Of a stretch of 63,213 nucleotides of DNA, positions 34,672-44,039 are shown in pieces. Below the pieces are notes generated by a model, which saw nothing but the letters and a program-made list of their open reading frames with translations, had not been told where the DNA came from and ran no database searches. Position numbers and translations under genes: made by a program. Source of the DNA: an uncultured Pelagibacteraceae bacterium (GTDB lineage: Bacteria > Pseudomonadota > Alphaproteobacteria > Pelagibacterales > Pelagibacteraceae). Location: NCBI GenBank assembly GCA_902533075.1, contig CACAKN010000005.1, positions 1 through 63,213 of the forward strand. Direction: 5' to 3'. Within the stretch, counting starts at the first letter, position 1. Every line of letters starts with the position of its first letter.

Positions 34672-34677
34672 TAAATA

Positions 34678-35223
34678 TTAAAAAATATTTTTGAGGAACT
34701 CAGGTAAACCGTCTGGATTTTTCCATAATCCACTTTTTCCACCTTCTTTAATTAATAATCTGACGTTATCGATTTTTAAATGTGGATTTACTATTTTACT
34801 TAAATCATAAATTGTTATTAATGCAGCGTTAACACCCATAATAGCTTCCATTTCAACACCAGTTTTTGTAACTGCTGACACAACACAAAAAACCTCAAGT
34901 GAATTATCTACTTCGTTCATAATGATTTTAGTAGCAGTATGATCAATTGGAAGTGGGTGACATAAGGGAATTAATTCACTAGTTTTTTTAACTCCTAAGA
35001 CTGCCGACACTTCTGCTAAAGTAATAGGGTCACCTTTTGGCATTTTTTTATTTTTGATTAAATCAAAAACTTCTTTACCAACATAAATTTTTCCTGAAGC
35101 TAATGCTCTTCTGAATGTTTCTTTCTTAGATGAAACATCGACCATATTGAAAGAATTTTTTTTAAATATTTCTTTAGCCCAATCATTTAAATCATTTTGA
35201 TTAATTACTTTAAAACTTTTCAT
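34678..35223 (-). CDS. moaC: Cyclic pyranopterin monophosphate synthase
   Basis: A 181-aa MoaC. MVDVSSKKETFRRALASGKI (about 27-46), GVKKTSELIPLCHPLPIDHT (about 76-95) and VSAVTKTGVEMEAIMGVNAALITIYDL (about 117-143) are the standard active-site blocks. It forms cPMP from the MoaA product. The usual family length is about 160 aa; the extra residues are at the N-terminus (KVINQNDLNDWAKEIFKK). It starts directly after the moaA stop. Confidence 0.95.
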   Translation of the reverse strand: MKSFKVINQNDLNDWAKEIFKKNSFNMVDVSSKKETFRRALASGKIYVGKEVFDLIKNKKMPKGDPITLAEVSAVLGVKKTSELIPLCHPLPIDHTATKIIMNEVDNSLEVFCVVSAVTKTGVEMEAIMGVNAALITIYDLSKIVNPHLKIDNVRLLIKEGGKSGLWKNPDGLPEFLKNIF

Positions 35224-36216
35224 TTAACCACCAGTTTTAGACAAATTTTTTGTTAATCCTGTTTCTCCAAACTCAAGATAGTGAGATTCTTTTTTAAATC
35301 TCATTTGACCTAACATAAGATCTTTTAACTCTTCAGTTTGATTATCTTTTTGAAGCAGATGTCTTATACTTATTCCTGTATTGCCAAACAAACAAAGTCT
35401 TAAATCTCCTTTTGATGTAATTCTTAAACGGTTACAAGATTTACAAAAGTCTTTAGAGTATGGAGCTATAATTCCAAATTTACCTTTGTAATCTTGATTT
35501 ATATAATTTAGTGATGGCCCAGCATCTAATCCTTGAGTTTGATATATCCAATTATTATCATTTAAATAACTTTTAAAAATTTTGGATGAAACATGGTATT
35601 TGTTAAAGTAGTCTAGATTGTCTCCTGTCTGCATTAGTTCGATATATCTAAAAATAACTTTATTCATTTTTATGAAATTTGACCATGCATCAAAATCTTT
35701 AGTAGATGCATTCATTCCATTGAGAAGAACAGCATTTATTTTTATATTTTCAAAATTTAAATCTTGTAATATTTGAATTCCTTTAAGAATTTCTGGCAAT
35801 CTGTCATGCTTAGTTATGTTTTTAAATGTTTCTCTGTCTAAACTATCGATACTAATATTAATTCCATCCAGGCCGCTATCTATTAGTAACTTTGCTTTTT
35901 GATCTAGATGATATCCATTAGTTGTAATTACAACTTTTTTTATATTTGTTTCATTTTTCAATATTTTTACAATTTCAAAAAAATCTTTTCTTACAGTTGG
36001 TTCTCCACCAGTTAATCTAATTTTTTGAACACCTAACTCAGAAAATCCCTTGGCTAGACGTCTTATTTCATCTATGTGTAAAAATTTTCTATTGTCACTT
36101 TTATCTGCCATGTAACCATTGGGTAAACAATAGCCACATTTAAAATTACAAACTTCAGTAATAGACAATCTTATGTATGGAAATTTTCTTCCAAAACTAT
36201 CTTGTAACTGTTGCAT
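35224..36216 (-). CDS. moaA: GTP 3',8-cyclase (radical SAM)
   Basis: A 330-aa MoaA. The radical SAM cluster motif is CNFKCGYC (23, 27, 30) and the C-terminal second [4Fe-4S] site is FCKSCNRLRITSKGDLRLCLFG. The C-terminus ends KTGG, the conserved double glycine needed for activity. It starts molybdopterin synthesis from GTP and heads a seven-gene operon (moaA-moaC-thioesterase-moaD-moaE-msrP-msrQ) with stops and starts abutting or overlapping. Confidence 0.97.
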   Translation of the reverse strand: MQQLQDSFGRKFPYIRLSITEVCNFKCGYCLPNGYMADKSDNRKFLHIDEIRRLAKGFSELGVQKIRLTGGEPTVRKDFFEIVKILKNETNIKKVVITTNGYHLDQKAKLLIDSGLDGINISIDSLDRETFKNITKHDRLPEILKGIQILQDLNFENIKINAVLLNGMNASTKDFDAWSNFIKMNKVIFRYIELMQTGDNLDYFNKYHVSSKIFKSYLNDNNWIYQTQGLDAGPSLNYINQDYKGKFGIIAPYSKDFCKSCNRLRITSKGDLRLCLFGNTGISIRHLLQKDNQTEELKDLMLGQMRFKKESHYLEFGETGLTKNLSKTGG

Positions 36217-36359
36217 AAAATAAACTTATACTAGAATTGTTAATTAATAAATTAGGAAAATAAATAAAAATACGACTACAACCTTAGATAGAAAATTTTT
36301 TTTTATATTTGTTCATCAATCATTATTTGATAATATATATTTTAATTGGAGGTACTTTT

Positions 36360-37577
36360 ATGAGAAAAAATAAAACAAAATTAAACATGAATAGAAGAAA
36401 TTTTTTAACAGGAACAGCAGCATTGGCAGGAATGGCAGCAACAGCTTCTGTAGTTCCTATCACAATAGCTAATGCTAATCATACCGAAGGAAAAAAGGGT
36501 CTGCCTGATTTTATAAGCTGGAAAGACAGAGACGCATTAATTGTTCACTCAGACAAAGGAATTGAAACCCATAGAAGTGCAATCGGTGAAAGTTTAGTTA
36601 CTCCAAATAGAAATATTTATATTAGAAATAATATGCCAACAATGACTGATGAACAAATTGGTAACAGAATGGACTGGAAAGTTTCAATTGAAGGCGTTAA
36701 AAACCCAAAGACGTTCACTATTGCTCAACTTCAAAAATTAGGTCATGAGACAATGGCTACAATTTTACAATGCTCAGGAAATGGAAGAGGATTTTTTAAA
36801 CATAAACCTAGAGGTTCACAATGGAAAACAGGTGCAGCCGCTTGTGTTCTTTGGACAGGAGTGCCAATGAAAACAGTTGTTAACGCATGTGGTGGAATTA
36901 ATGGCGATACAGTTTATATGACTTCAGCGGGAGTTGACCATGTTCCTACAGGTTTAGACCCTAAAAAAGCTATGATTGAAAGATCAGTGCCTAAAAAAGT
37001 TTTTAAGGATGCTATGTTAGCTTGGGAAATGAACGGTGTTCCATTACCAAATGCTCATGGTGGACCATTAAGAATGGTAACTCCTGGATATTTTGGAATT
37101 AATAATGTGAAGCATCTTGGTAAAGTGGCTTTTACTACAAGTGAGTCTTCTGTAAAATATATGAAAAAGAGTTACAGAATTTCTCCAATAGGGAAAAAGG
37201 GATCTCAATATCCTTCTTGCTGGGAAATGCCAGTTAAATCATGGATTACAAGACCTACAGATGAAACTGGAACTGTTAAAGCAGGAAAAGTTCAAATAGT
37301 TGGAGTAGCTATGGGAGGCACTAAAAAAATAAGAAGTGTAAAAGTGTCTGTCGATGGTGGTAGCAGCTGGAAAAAAGCAAAATTTATAGGTCCTAACCTT
37401 GGAAAATATGCTTGGAGACAGTTTGTATTAGAAACAACTTTAAGTGCTGGCACTTATAATATTGCTAGTTTAGCATCGAACGGATCTGATAAACAGCCAG
37501 AACTGCGAATGGAAAACAGAAGAGGCTATGCTCACAATGGTTGGAAAGATCACAGCGTAAATATTACTGTAGTATAG
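36360..37577 (+). CDS. Sulfite dehydrogenase-type molybdenum oxidoreductase (SorA/SoxC family)
   Basis: A 405-aa periplasmic molybdoenzyme. A GGAGG SD at 36348-36352 fixes ATG 36360. The Tat signal is NRRNFLTGTAALAGMAATAS, the Mo-coordinating cysteine lies in ATILQCSGNGRGFF (Cys 138), and a C-terminal Mo-co dimerisation domain is present (VSVDGGSSWKKAKF). SorA/SoxC enzymes oxidise sulfite to sulfate or act in the Sox cycle. A c-type cytochrome and a pseudoazurin follow as likely electron acceptors, supporting direct sulfite oxidation. Molybdopterin genes are divergent upstream across 143 AT-rich bases with no other structure seen. Confidence 0.9.
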   Translation: MRKNKTKLNMNRRNFLTGTAALAGMAATASVVPITIANANHTEGKKGLPDFISWKDRDALIVHSDKGIETHRSAIGESLVTPNRNIYIRNNMPTMTDEQIGNRMDWKVSIEGVKNPKTFTIAQLQKLGHETMATILQCSGNGRGFFKHKPRGSQWKTGAAACVLWTGVPMKTVVNACGGINGDTVYMTSAGVDHVPTGLDPKKAMIERSVPKKVFKDAMLAWEMNGVPLPNAHGGPLRMVTPGYFGINNVKHLGKVAFTTSESSVKYMKKSYRISPIGKKGSQYPSCWEMPVKSWITRPTDETGTVKAGKVQIVGVAMGGTKKIRSVKVSVDGGSSWKKAKFIGPNLGKYAWRQFVLETTLSAGTYNIASLASNGSDKQPELRMENRRGYAHNGWKDHSVNITVV

Positions 37578-37604
37578 AAGTTTAAAAAAGTTTAAAGTAA
37601 GTTA

Positions 37605-37934
37605 ATGAAAATTAAAAAATTTTTATTAATTTTAATATTTTCTTTTTTATCAAATACTCAAATATCATTTGCTGACGAGGCAAAGATGATTAAAGGATTG
37701 GAAATTTTCAATGAAACAGCAGGATGTGCTGCATGCCATGTTTTAAAAGCAGCAGCATCAGAGGGAAACATTGGACCAAATCTAGATACTGTAGAAGGAT
37801 TAAGTTATGAGTCTGTAATGGATATAGTAACACATGGTTTAGGTGTTATGCCTGCTTTTGGTGAGGATGAGATTTTAACAAAAGGTGAGATAGATATAGT
37901 GTCTTTTTATGTAGCAAACTCTGTTGGAAAATAA
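37605..37934 (+). CDS. Small periplasmic cytochrome c
   Basis: A 109-aa class I cytochrome c with signal peptide (KKFLLILIFSFLSNTQISFA). The heme motif is CAACH at 41-45 and the distal methionine is in GVMPAFGE (M82). It lies 27 bases after the sulfite dehydrogenase gene and 12 before the pseudoazurin gene. It most likely takes electrons from the molybdoenzyme, like SorB. Confidence 0.92.
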   Translation: MKIKKFLLILIFSFLSNTQISFADEAKMIKGLEIFNETAGCAACHVLKAAASEGNIGPNLDTVEGLSYESVMDIVTHGLGVMPAFGEDEILTKGEIDIVSFYVANSVGK

Positions 37935-37946
37935 TGAATATTTAAT

Positions 37947-38375
37947 ATGAAAAAAATATTTATAATATTATTTATCTTTCTTTTTTCATCAATATCTTTT
38001 GCTGCTGATATTAAAGTTGAAATGTTAAACAAAAGTGCAGATGGAAAAATTATGGTTTATTCAGAGGATATATCTAGAATTGATGTTGGTGATACTATTA
38101 CCTGGGTTCCTACAACTAAAGGTCATAATGTAGAATTTTTAGCAGGTCCTGATGGTTGGGAAATTCCCAAAAAAAGTAAAATGAACGCTGAATATTCTTA
38201 TACATTTAAAATTCCTGGCATATATTTTTATCAATGCACACCCCATAAAGTAATGGGAATGATAGCTTTAGTAGTTGTAGGTGATGACACTTCAAATAAA
38301 GAGGCAATATCAAAAGTAAAAGTGTTTGCAAAAGGTAAGAAAAAACTTCCAGAACTTTTAAATCAGCTTAAATAA
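37947..38375 (+). CDS. Pseudoazurin
   Basis: A 142-aa blue copper protein with signal peptide (IFIILFIFLFSSISFAA). Type 1 copper ligands H60 (TTKGHNVEFL), C97, H100 and M105 (CTPHKVMGM) match pseudoazurin. Pseudoazurins shuttle electrons in the periplasm. Being third in the operon with a sulfite dehydrogenase and cytochrome c suggests it is an alternative electron carrier to the terminal oxidase. Confidence 0.93.
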   Translation: MKKIFIILFIFLFSSISFAADIKVEMLNKSADGKIMVYSEDISRIDVGDTITWVPTTKGHNVEFLAGPDGWEIPKKSKMNAEYSYTFKIPGIYFYQCTPHKVMGMIALVVVGDDTSNKEAISKVKVFAKGKKKLPELLNQLK

Positions 38376-38385
38376 AAAAATTAAG

Positions 38386-38416
38386 TTAACTTCCAGTTGT
38401 CTCACCTGGAAGTTAA
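38386..38416 (-). terminator. Convergent terminator hairpin
   Basis: TTAACTTCCAG and CTGGAAGTTAA form an 11-bp perfect stem with a nine-base loop in the 48-base gap between the convergent pseudoazurin and GYD genes. On the minus strand it is followed by CTTAATTTTTTTATT, a good T-rich tail, so it terminates the GYD gene; on the plus strand the tail is weaker (AATATAATTATT). Confidence 0.8.
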
Positions 38417-38423
38417 AATATAA

Positions 38424-38741
38424 TTATTGTCCTGGTGCTTTGTAACCAATTTTACTTGCTTTTGCAGTAGCTTTGCCAAAGTCGATTGCTTCTAAGATTG
38501 TTAGATTTTCTACTGCACCGGATGCTTCTACTACCAATTTAATCGCAGCAAAATCATCGAAGCTTGGCACATCAGTGACAACTACAAAATCATAAGATCC
38601 TCTTACAATGTCCATACTATGCATAGTACCACCCATTGCTTCAGTAAGTTGTTTTACTACAGCTTCTCTATCACTTGATGGATCTTTTAAAAATCCTTGA
38701 AAAGCTTTTGCAGTATAGTTACCCATTATGTATGCTTTCAT
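38424..38741 (-). CDS. GYD domain protein
   Basis: A 105-aa GYD-family protein, a small ferredoxin-like alpha-beta domain. The typical pieces are YIMGNYTAKAFQGFLKDPSSDR, MHSMDIVRGSYDFVVVTDVPSFDDFAAIKLVVEASG and the closing lysine-rich tail. The function of the family is unknown. It has an AGGAGTG SD and its own terminator, so it is a single-gene unit. Confidence 0.9.
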   Translation of the reverse strand: MKAYIMGNYTAKAFQGFLKDPSSDREAVVKQLTEAMGGTMHSMDIVRGSYDFVVVTDVPSFDDFAAIKLVVEASGAVENLTILEAIDFGKATAKASKIGYKAPGQ

Positions 38742-38840
38742 TTAACACTCCTTTCTTTTTTATTTAAAGCTATCATGGAAATAAAATTATTTACCATGCA
38801 AAAATTACACAGTAGACACAACTTATAGTAATGCTAAGTT

Positions 38841-40289
38841 ATGATTATGTACGAAAAATTTGGACAATTTATCGACGGCAAATGGCAGCAATCTTCAGAT
38901 AAAGGAACTTATGAAGTTATAAATCCTGCTAGCGAAGAAGTTTTAGGACAAGCATCAAAGGCAACAACAAAAGATGTTCAAGCATCTTTAAATTCAGCTG
39001 CAAAAGGATTTGAAATCTGGAAGAAAACAGCCCCTTGGCAAAGAGCATATATTATAAGACGAATTGCAGACAAGATAAGAGAAAAACAGGATGTTCTTGC
39101 AAAGTGGATGACACTTGAAGTTGGAAAACCTTTAGTAGAAGCTAAAGGAGAAATCAACGGAGCAGCAGATATTTTTGAGTGGAATGCTGAAGAGACAAAA
39201 AGAATTTATGGTCAAACTGTTGAGAGCAGGTTTGAAGATACTAGAGTACATGTTTACTATCAGCCAGTAGGAGTAGTTGCAGCTTTATCACCTTGGAATT
39301 TTCCAGCAGTTCTGTCTGCAAGAAAAATTTCAACAGCACTCGCAGCGGGATGTTCTGTCATAATTAAACCGGATGTTATTACTCCAGGTGTTGTTATGGA
39401 AATGGTTGATATTTGTAGAGAGTGTGGGGTTCCGCCAGGAGTAGTAAATCTTTTATCAGGAGATCCACCAAGTATTGCTCAACAATTAATTGCATCAGAT
39501 ATTGTTAAAAAGATTTCAATTACAGGATCATCAAGAGTTGGTAAATTAATCTTAAAACAAGCTGCTGACAAAGTGCAAAGGGTGACTATGGAGCTTAGTG
39601 GTCATTCACCTTTTATTGTTTTTGATGATGCAGATATTAAAAAAGCTGCAGATATGGCGATTGCAGCAAAATTTAGAAATAATGGTCAAGTATGCATATC
39701 TCCAAATAGATTTTATATTCATGAAAGTAAAAAAGATGAATTTATTAACTTATTTATAGATAAAACTAAAAGATTAAAGATTGGCGATGGCATGGACCCT
39801 GAAACTCAATTAGGACCATTAACCACAAAGAAAAGACTTAATGAAATAGAGGAGTTAGTTGAAAAGACAAAGAAGGAAGGTGCTAAAGTTTTACTGGGTG
39901 GAAAACGACCAGCAGGATTTAATAAAGGATTTTTTTATGAACCAACTATATTTGATGATGTAAAGGATGATTTTACTATAATGAAACAAGAGCCATTTGG
40001 ACCATTAGTGCCAATGCTTTCATTTAAATCTTTTGATGAAGTAATAGAAAGAGCAAATAATCATGAGTTAGGTTTATGTAGTTATGTGTGTACAAATTCA
40101 ATGGAAAAAGCTCATTTAGCGTCTGAAAAACTAGAAACAGGAACTGTAGGAGTTAATACTGGAATGATTGCAATTGCAGAAGCTCCATTTGGTGGAATTA
40201 AACAAAGTGGATATGGTAGAGAAGGTGGTTCTGAAGCCATAAAAGATTATTTAAATGTTAAATATACACATATGGGTATTAGAGGATAA
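38841..40289 (+). CDS. NAD(P)-dependent aldehyde dehydrogenase (succinate-semialdehyde type)
   Basis: A 482-aa ALDH. Motifs: SPWNFPAVLSARKISTALAAGCSVIIKP, TGSSRVGKLI, the general-base glutamate in TMELSGHSPFIVFDDADI and the nucleophile in FRNNGQVCISPNRFYIH. The C-terminal APFGGIKQSGYGREGG is typical of succinate-semialdehyde or related dehydrogenases. Start may be ATG 38841 or the in-frame ATG 38847. It converges on the enolase-family gene and may serve the sugar-acid cluster that follows. Confidence 0.93.
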   Translation: MIMYEKFGQFIDGKWQQSSDKGTYEVINPASEEVLGQASKATTKDVQASLNSAAKGFEIWKKTAPWQRAYIIRRIADKIREKQDVLAKWMTLEVGKPLVEAKGEINGAADIFEWNAEETKRIYGQTVESRFEDTRVHVYYQPVGVVAALSPWNFPAVLSARKISTALAAGCSVIIKPDVITPGVVMEMVDICRECGVPPGVVNLLSGDPPSIAQQLIASDIVKKISITGSSRVGKLILKQAADKVQRVTMELSGHSPFIVFDDADIKKAADMAIAAKFRNNGQVCISPNRFYIHESKKDEFINLFIDKTKRLKIGDGMDPETQLGPLTTKKRLNEIEELVEKTKKEGAKVLLGGKRPAGFNKGFFYEPTIFDDVKDDFTIMKQEPFGPLVPMLSFKSFDEVIERANNHELGLCSYVCTNSMEKAHLASEKLETGTVGVNTGMIAIAEAPFGGIKQSGYGREGGSEAIKDYLNVKYTHMGIRG

Positions 40290-40293
40290 TTAA

Positions 40294-41469
40294 CTATTCT
40301 GAAATTTTAAAATCTGATTTATATTTTTCATTAATTGAAATACCTAAACCTGGAGTATTATCATCTAAATCAATACAACCATCTTTGGGCTCTGGTTCAC
40401 CTTTAAATAAATAATAAAATAATTCATTTCCTATTTCAACTTGATGAACAGGAAAATATTCTGAGAATGGACAATTATTACTTGCCATTGTTAAATGGTA
40501 ATTGTGCATTTGACCAGCATGTGGAATTACTGGTACTCCATATTTTTCTGCTAACGAATTTATTTTATGACCAGCTGTTATACCTCCAACTCTATTAGCA
40601 TCATATTGAATAAAACTGATTGCTTTTAGTTCTAACAGATGTTTGAAACCTAAAAAAGTAAACTCATGTTCACCCCCAGCAATTGGAATATCTCCCATTG
40701 CATTTAATTCGGCATATCCTGAAATATCATCAGGAATTACAGGTTCTTCGAGCCATTTAGGTTTAAATTTGACTAAATCTGGAATTATTTTTTTTGCATA
40801 ATCTAAATCCCATCCCATATAAGCCTCAAGCATTAGATCAGTATCATAACCAACAACTTCTCTTACAGCATTTACTAATTCAATATTTTTTTTAATACCT
40901 TCTGTCCCGTCTTTTGGACCCCAACCAAATCGCATTTTAAACATTTTGAAACCTTCTTTTAAATATTTTTCAGCTTCTATTTGAAGGTCTTTAATTGGTT
41001 GGCTATATAACTTTGATGCATATACAGGTATCTTTTTTTTTGTTCTTCCACCAAGAAGTTCAAAAACAGGTTTTTTTTTAATTTTACCCATTAAGTCCCA
41101 AATACCTAAATCAATAGCTGAAATTCCTACCATTCCAATTCCTTTTCTGCCCCACGCCATTGTACTTCTATACATTTTGTCCCATAAATAATCATAATCA
41201 AAAGGATCTTCTCCAATTACCAAATTTTTTAAATAACAATCTATTGCTTTTTTAGTTACCTCTGGAGCTAGTGCTGCATTTCCTAAACCTATTGTTCCAT
41301 CGTCAGCGATAACCTCACATACCATCCATTGATGAAATCGAAATGATTTCATTTTATCACCTGACTCTCTTAGAATATCAGTTGGGTTTGTGCAAAAATT
41401 TTGTGCTGGTGGGACTATTTCACCAGTCCATTTGTAAATTGTAGTTTTTACCTCTTTAATTTTTGTCAT
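40294..41469 (-). CDS. Enolase-superfamily sugar-acid dehydratase (L-rhamnonate dehydratase-like)
   Basis: A 391-aa mandelate racemase/muconate lactonising family protein. The barrel shows [21 protein letters not shown], the metal ligands in [21 protein letters not shown] and AGGEHEFT, and a late [12 protein letters not shown] histidine. The WGPKDG motif is like L-rhamnonate dehydratase. These enzymes dehydrate acid sugars to 2-keto-3-deoxy acids. Its start overlaps the PdxA-like gene, and lactonase, dehydratase, SDR and FAH genes lie nearby, supporting an acid-sugar substrate. Confidence 0.85.
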   Translation of the reverse strand: MTKIKEVKTTIYKWTGEIVPPAQNFCTNPTDILRESGDKMKSFRFHQWMVCEVIADDGTIGLGNAALAPEVTKKAIDCYLKNLVIGEDPFDYDYLWDKMYRSTMAWGRKGIGMVGISAIDLGIWDLMGKIKKKPVFELLGGRTKKKIPVYASKLYSQPIKDLQIEAEKYLKEGFKMFKMRFGWGPKDGTEGIKKNIELVNAVREVVGYDTDLMLEAYMGWDLDYAKKIIPDLVKFKPKWLEEPVIPDDISGYAELNAMGDIPIAGGEHEFTFLGFKHLLELKAISFIQYDANRVGGITAGHKINSLAEKYGVPVIPHAGQMHNYHLTMASNNCPFSEYFPVHQVEIGNELFYYLFKGEPEPKDGCIDLDDNTPGLGISINEKYKSDFKISE

Positions 41470-42464
41470 GTCTTAGATTTATTTTTTGCCATTGTTAAAG
41501 CAATTTTAAATGATTGCAAAGTAGGTTCTAGGTTAGCTTTATTTTTTCCGGCAATATCAAAAGCTGTACCATGTGCAGGTGTTGTAATTGGAATTGGCAA
41601 TCCTCCCTGGACAGTTACTCCTCTGTCAAAACCAAAAGCTTTTAATCCTGATTGTAAAGCATCATGATACATACCAACAATACAGTCATGATTTTTATTT
41701 TTAAAAGCTGTTATGAAAGATGTATCACAAGGTAAAGGTCCATCAGCATTGATGCCTAATTTTTTTGCCTCCTCTATTGCTGGAATAATTTCATTTTTTT
41801 CCTCAACTCCAAATTCTGCATGAGGATTTAATGCTTGTACAGCTACTCTTGGGTTCTGGATTCCATTAAGTTTCATATTTTCATAAATTAATTTTATTGG
41901 TTTGATAATTTTTTCTTTCTTAATATTTTTTGGAACTTCACTAATTGGTATGTGCGATGTTACTCTTGCTGTCCAAAAGTTATCTACAACATTAAATTCA
42001 CAAAAAAAACTTTTTACATCCAATTTTTCAGCCATCAAATGAAGTTCATCAGAATGTTTATTTCCACCCATGATCATACTAGTCTTATTAAATGGCCCAA
42101 AATTTATCGCATGAATTTTCTTTTGTTTAGCAAGATCAAGAGCAAGATTTAAAGATTGTAAAACACTTTCGCCCGACTCCTTCGAACATTCTGATAGTTG
42201 ATACTGATGATTTCTACCCTTAGTAATATCTAAAAAGATTTTTTTATCTTCATCAAAGTTAATTTGATCAAATTCTTCAACAACCTTTAAATTATTTTTA
42301 TTCCCTGTAATTTTATCTCCATTTTCTAGAATATTTTTTTCTCCAATAACAACAATATTGGCTTTTTCCTCGATATTTTCAGATAATAATTTAGAGATTA
42401 ATTCTGGCCCTATACCAGAAGGGTCCCCCAATAGCAAAGCAATATTGATTTTATTTTTTGACAT
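41466..42464 (-). CDS. PdxA family dehydrogenase (PdxA2, four-carbon acid sugar type)
   Basis: A 332-aa NAD-dependent beta-decarboxylating dehydrogenase of the PdxA family. It starts [15 protein letters not shown] and includes [41 protein letters not shown] and the [43 protein letters not shown] end, with metal-binding histidines. PdxA2 acts on 4-phospho-threonate/erythronate in acid-sugar catabolism, while PdxA makes vitamin B6. Its partnership with a sugar-acid dehydratase (four-base overlap) favours the catabolic role. Confidence 0.87.
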   Translation of the reverse strand: MSKNKINIALLLGDPSGIGPELISKLLSENIEEKANIVVIGEKNILENGDKITGNKNNLKVVEEFDQINFDEDKKIFLDITKGRNHQYQLSECSKESGESVLQSLNLALDLAKQKKIHAINFGPFNKTSMIMGGNKHSDELHLMAEKLDVKSFFCEFNVVDNFWTARVTSHIPISEVPKNIKKEKIIKPIKLIYENMKLNGIQNPRVAVQALNPHAEFGVEEKNEIIPAIEEAKKLGINADGPLPCDTSFITAFKNKNHDCIVGMYHDALQSGLKAFGFDRGVTVQGGLPIPITTPAHGTAFDIAGKNKANLEPTLQSFKIALTMAKNKSKT

Positions 42465-42533
42465 TTTTTTCTTTACGGTTTGTATCAGATTATGTTTAAA
42501 TATTTAATTATAAATTAACTAATGAGGGAAATA

Positions 42534-43505
42534 ATGAAAAAAAGTTTTAAACTTTTCTTAGCTGCCGCATTTCTTTTGACGGAGTTTTTTGTTATAGCAA
42601 TACCTTTAATGATGACATCAGCAAGAGCTGATGGTGCTATACAAGCTATTACTCACGCTGGATTTGGTGGTGGTACTGACGTAACTACTAGAATGATGCT
42701 TTTAAGAGCTAGAAGAGTTCTCAAGCAAGACATGCAATTAGTGAACAAAAAAGGTGGTGGCGGAGCTGTATCTATGGACTATATGATGAGCTTACCTGCT
42801 GACGGTCAACATACGTTAACTTGGACTACAGGACATGCTGTTTCTATGGCTTTAGGAAAAACTAAAGTTAAATTAAGTGACATGCAACCTTTAGCAAGAG
42901 GTACTGATGACCCTCAATTATTTGTTGTAAATTGTAAATCTGATATCAAAGACGCTAAAAAATTTATTAGTGTCCAAAAATCAAAATCACTTAAATATGG
43001 AACTACTCATGTGGGTGGAATTGATGATGTAAGTGCAATTGCTTTTACTAAAAAAGGTAAATTAAAAGATCCAACTATTGTTGCTTATAAAGGTGTAGCA
43101 CCAATTAAAACAAACTTAGTCAAAGGAGATATTGATGTAGGTGTTTTAAATTTAGGTGAAGCATTAACTGAAATTAATGATGGAACGTTATGTGTTTCAG
43201 TTGTATTAGCAAATGATAGAATGGCTAAAATTAAAGACTCTCCAACAGCTAAAGAATTAGGTATACCTGTTTCTTTATCAACAGTTAGAGGTTTTGTAAC
43301 TAAAAAAGGAGCTCCAGCTGAAAGAGTAAAACAATTAGAAGCTGGTATGATGAAAGCAATGAGTCACAACTATTACAAAAATTTCTTAACAGAAATTGGT
43401 CTTGATGAAAGTAGTGTAGTTGGTGCTGATGAATGGGGTAAGCAAATGGAAGAAATGCTTGCAGAAATGACAGCACAACTTAAAGCTTTAGGTTACATTA
43501 AGTAA
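42534..43505 (+). CDS. tctC: Tripartite tricarboxylate transporter substrate-binding protein (TctC/BUG)
   Basis: A 323-aa periplasmic BUG-type protein. Signal peptide KKSFKLFLAAAFLLTEFFVI with cleavage after SARA. The mature part has ITHAGFGGGTDVTTRMMLLRAR and NKKGGGGAVSMDYMMSLPADG, the conserved BUG loops. ATG 42534 is preferred over 42522 because GAGGGA precedes it at SD distance. It captures a carboxylate or sugar acid for the TctAB membrane complex. A terminator hairpin lies just downstream, inside tctB. Confidence 0.9.
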   Translation: MKKSFKLFLAAAFLLTEFFVIAIPLMMTSARADGAIQAITHAGFGGGTDVTTRMMLLRARRVLKQDMQLVNKKGGGGAVSMDYMMSLPADGQHTLTWTTGHAVSMALGKTKVKLSDMQPLARGTDDPQLFVVNCKSDIKDAKKFISVQKSKSLKYGTTHVGGIDDVSAIAFTKKGKLKDPTIVAYKGVAPIKTNLVKGDIDVGVLNLGEALTEINDGTLCVSVVLANDRMAKIKDSPTAKELGIPVSLSTVRGFVTKKGAPAERVKQLEAGMMKAMSHNYYKNFLTEIGLDESSVVGADEWGKQMEEMLAEMTAQLKALGYIK

Positions 43506-43528
43506 TTTTTATAAAAGTACATTTAATT

Positions 43529-44038
43529 ATGAACAATGTACAAAAACAAAAAAGGGCAAACAAAAGTTTGCCCTTTTTTTTTAAGGATGAATTTAAAGTT
43601 TCATTCGTAATCATATTTATTTCAGTTACTTTATTAATTAGTACATTTACATTCGATATTGTTCCACCAATTTTGAATAGAGGTATTCAACCAGCTACTT
43701 TTCCTAAAGGATTATTATTTTTGATAATTATTTTAACGTCTATTGTTTATTACCTTTCTATTAAAAATCCCTGGAAAATTAAAAAAAAATTACCAAACTC
43801 TTTTTTTTTAACAATGATAAGTTTTGTTTTATTTGTTGTTGTGTCGAAAACATTAGATTTCTTTTTGGCTATATCTTTTTTATCTATTTTTATTTCTTTT
43901 TGTTGGGGTGAAAGAAGAGTCTTTTATTTGATTGTGGTAAGTATTATCTTTCCTATAATTGTATTTATCTTTTTTGAAACAATCTTAGGATTAAGATTTC
44001 CTCCTGGTATAATTACAAATATTTATTATCAAGTATAA
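43529..44038 (+). CDS. tctB: Tripartite tricarboxylate transporter small membrane subunit TctB
   Basis: A 169-aa four-helix membrane protein, the small TctB subunit. Features: VSFVIIFISVTLLISTFTF, RGIQPATFPKGLLFLIIILTS and a final LRFPPGIITNI. No in-frame ATG, GTG or TTG exists after codon 14, so the first 18 codons must be used even though they contain a perfect intrinsic terminator. No clear SD precedes ATG 43529. It lies two bases before tctA. Confidence 0.85.
   Translation: MNNVQKQKRANKSLPFFFKDEFKVSFVIIFISVTLLISTFTFDIVPPILNRGIQPATFPKGLLFLIIILTSIVYYLSIKNPWKIKKKLPNSFFLTMISFVLFVVVSKTLDFFLAISFLSIFISFCWGERRVFYLIVVSIIFPIIVFIFFETILGLRFPPGIITNIYYQV
43548..43582 (+). terminator. Intrinsic terminator/attenuator inside the 5' end of tctB
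   Basis: AAAAAAGGGCAAAC (43548-43561), an AAAA loop, GTTTGCCCTTTTTT (43566-43579) and a run of nine T (43574-43582) make a textbook rho-independent terminator. It lies within codons 7-18 of tctB, 42 bases after the tctC stop. It should reduce read-through so that the binding protein exceeds the membrane subunits; ribosomes on tctB could open it. Confidence 0.85.
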
Positions 44039-44039
44039 A

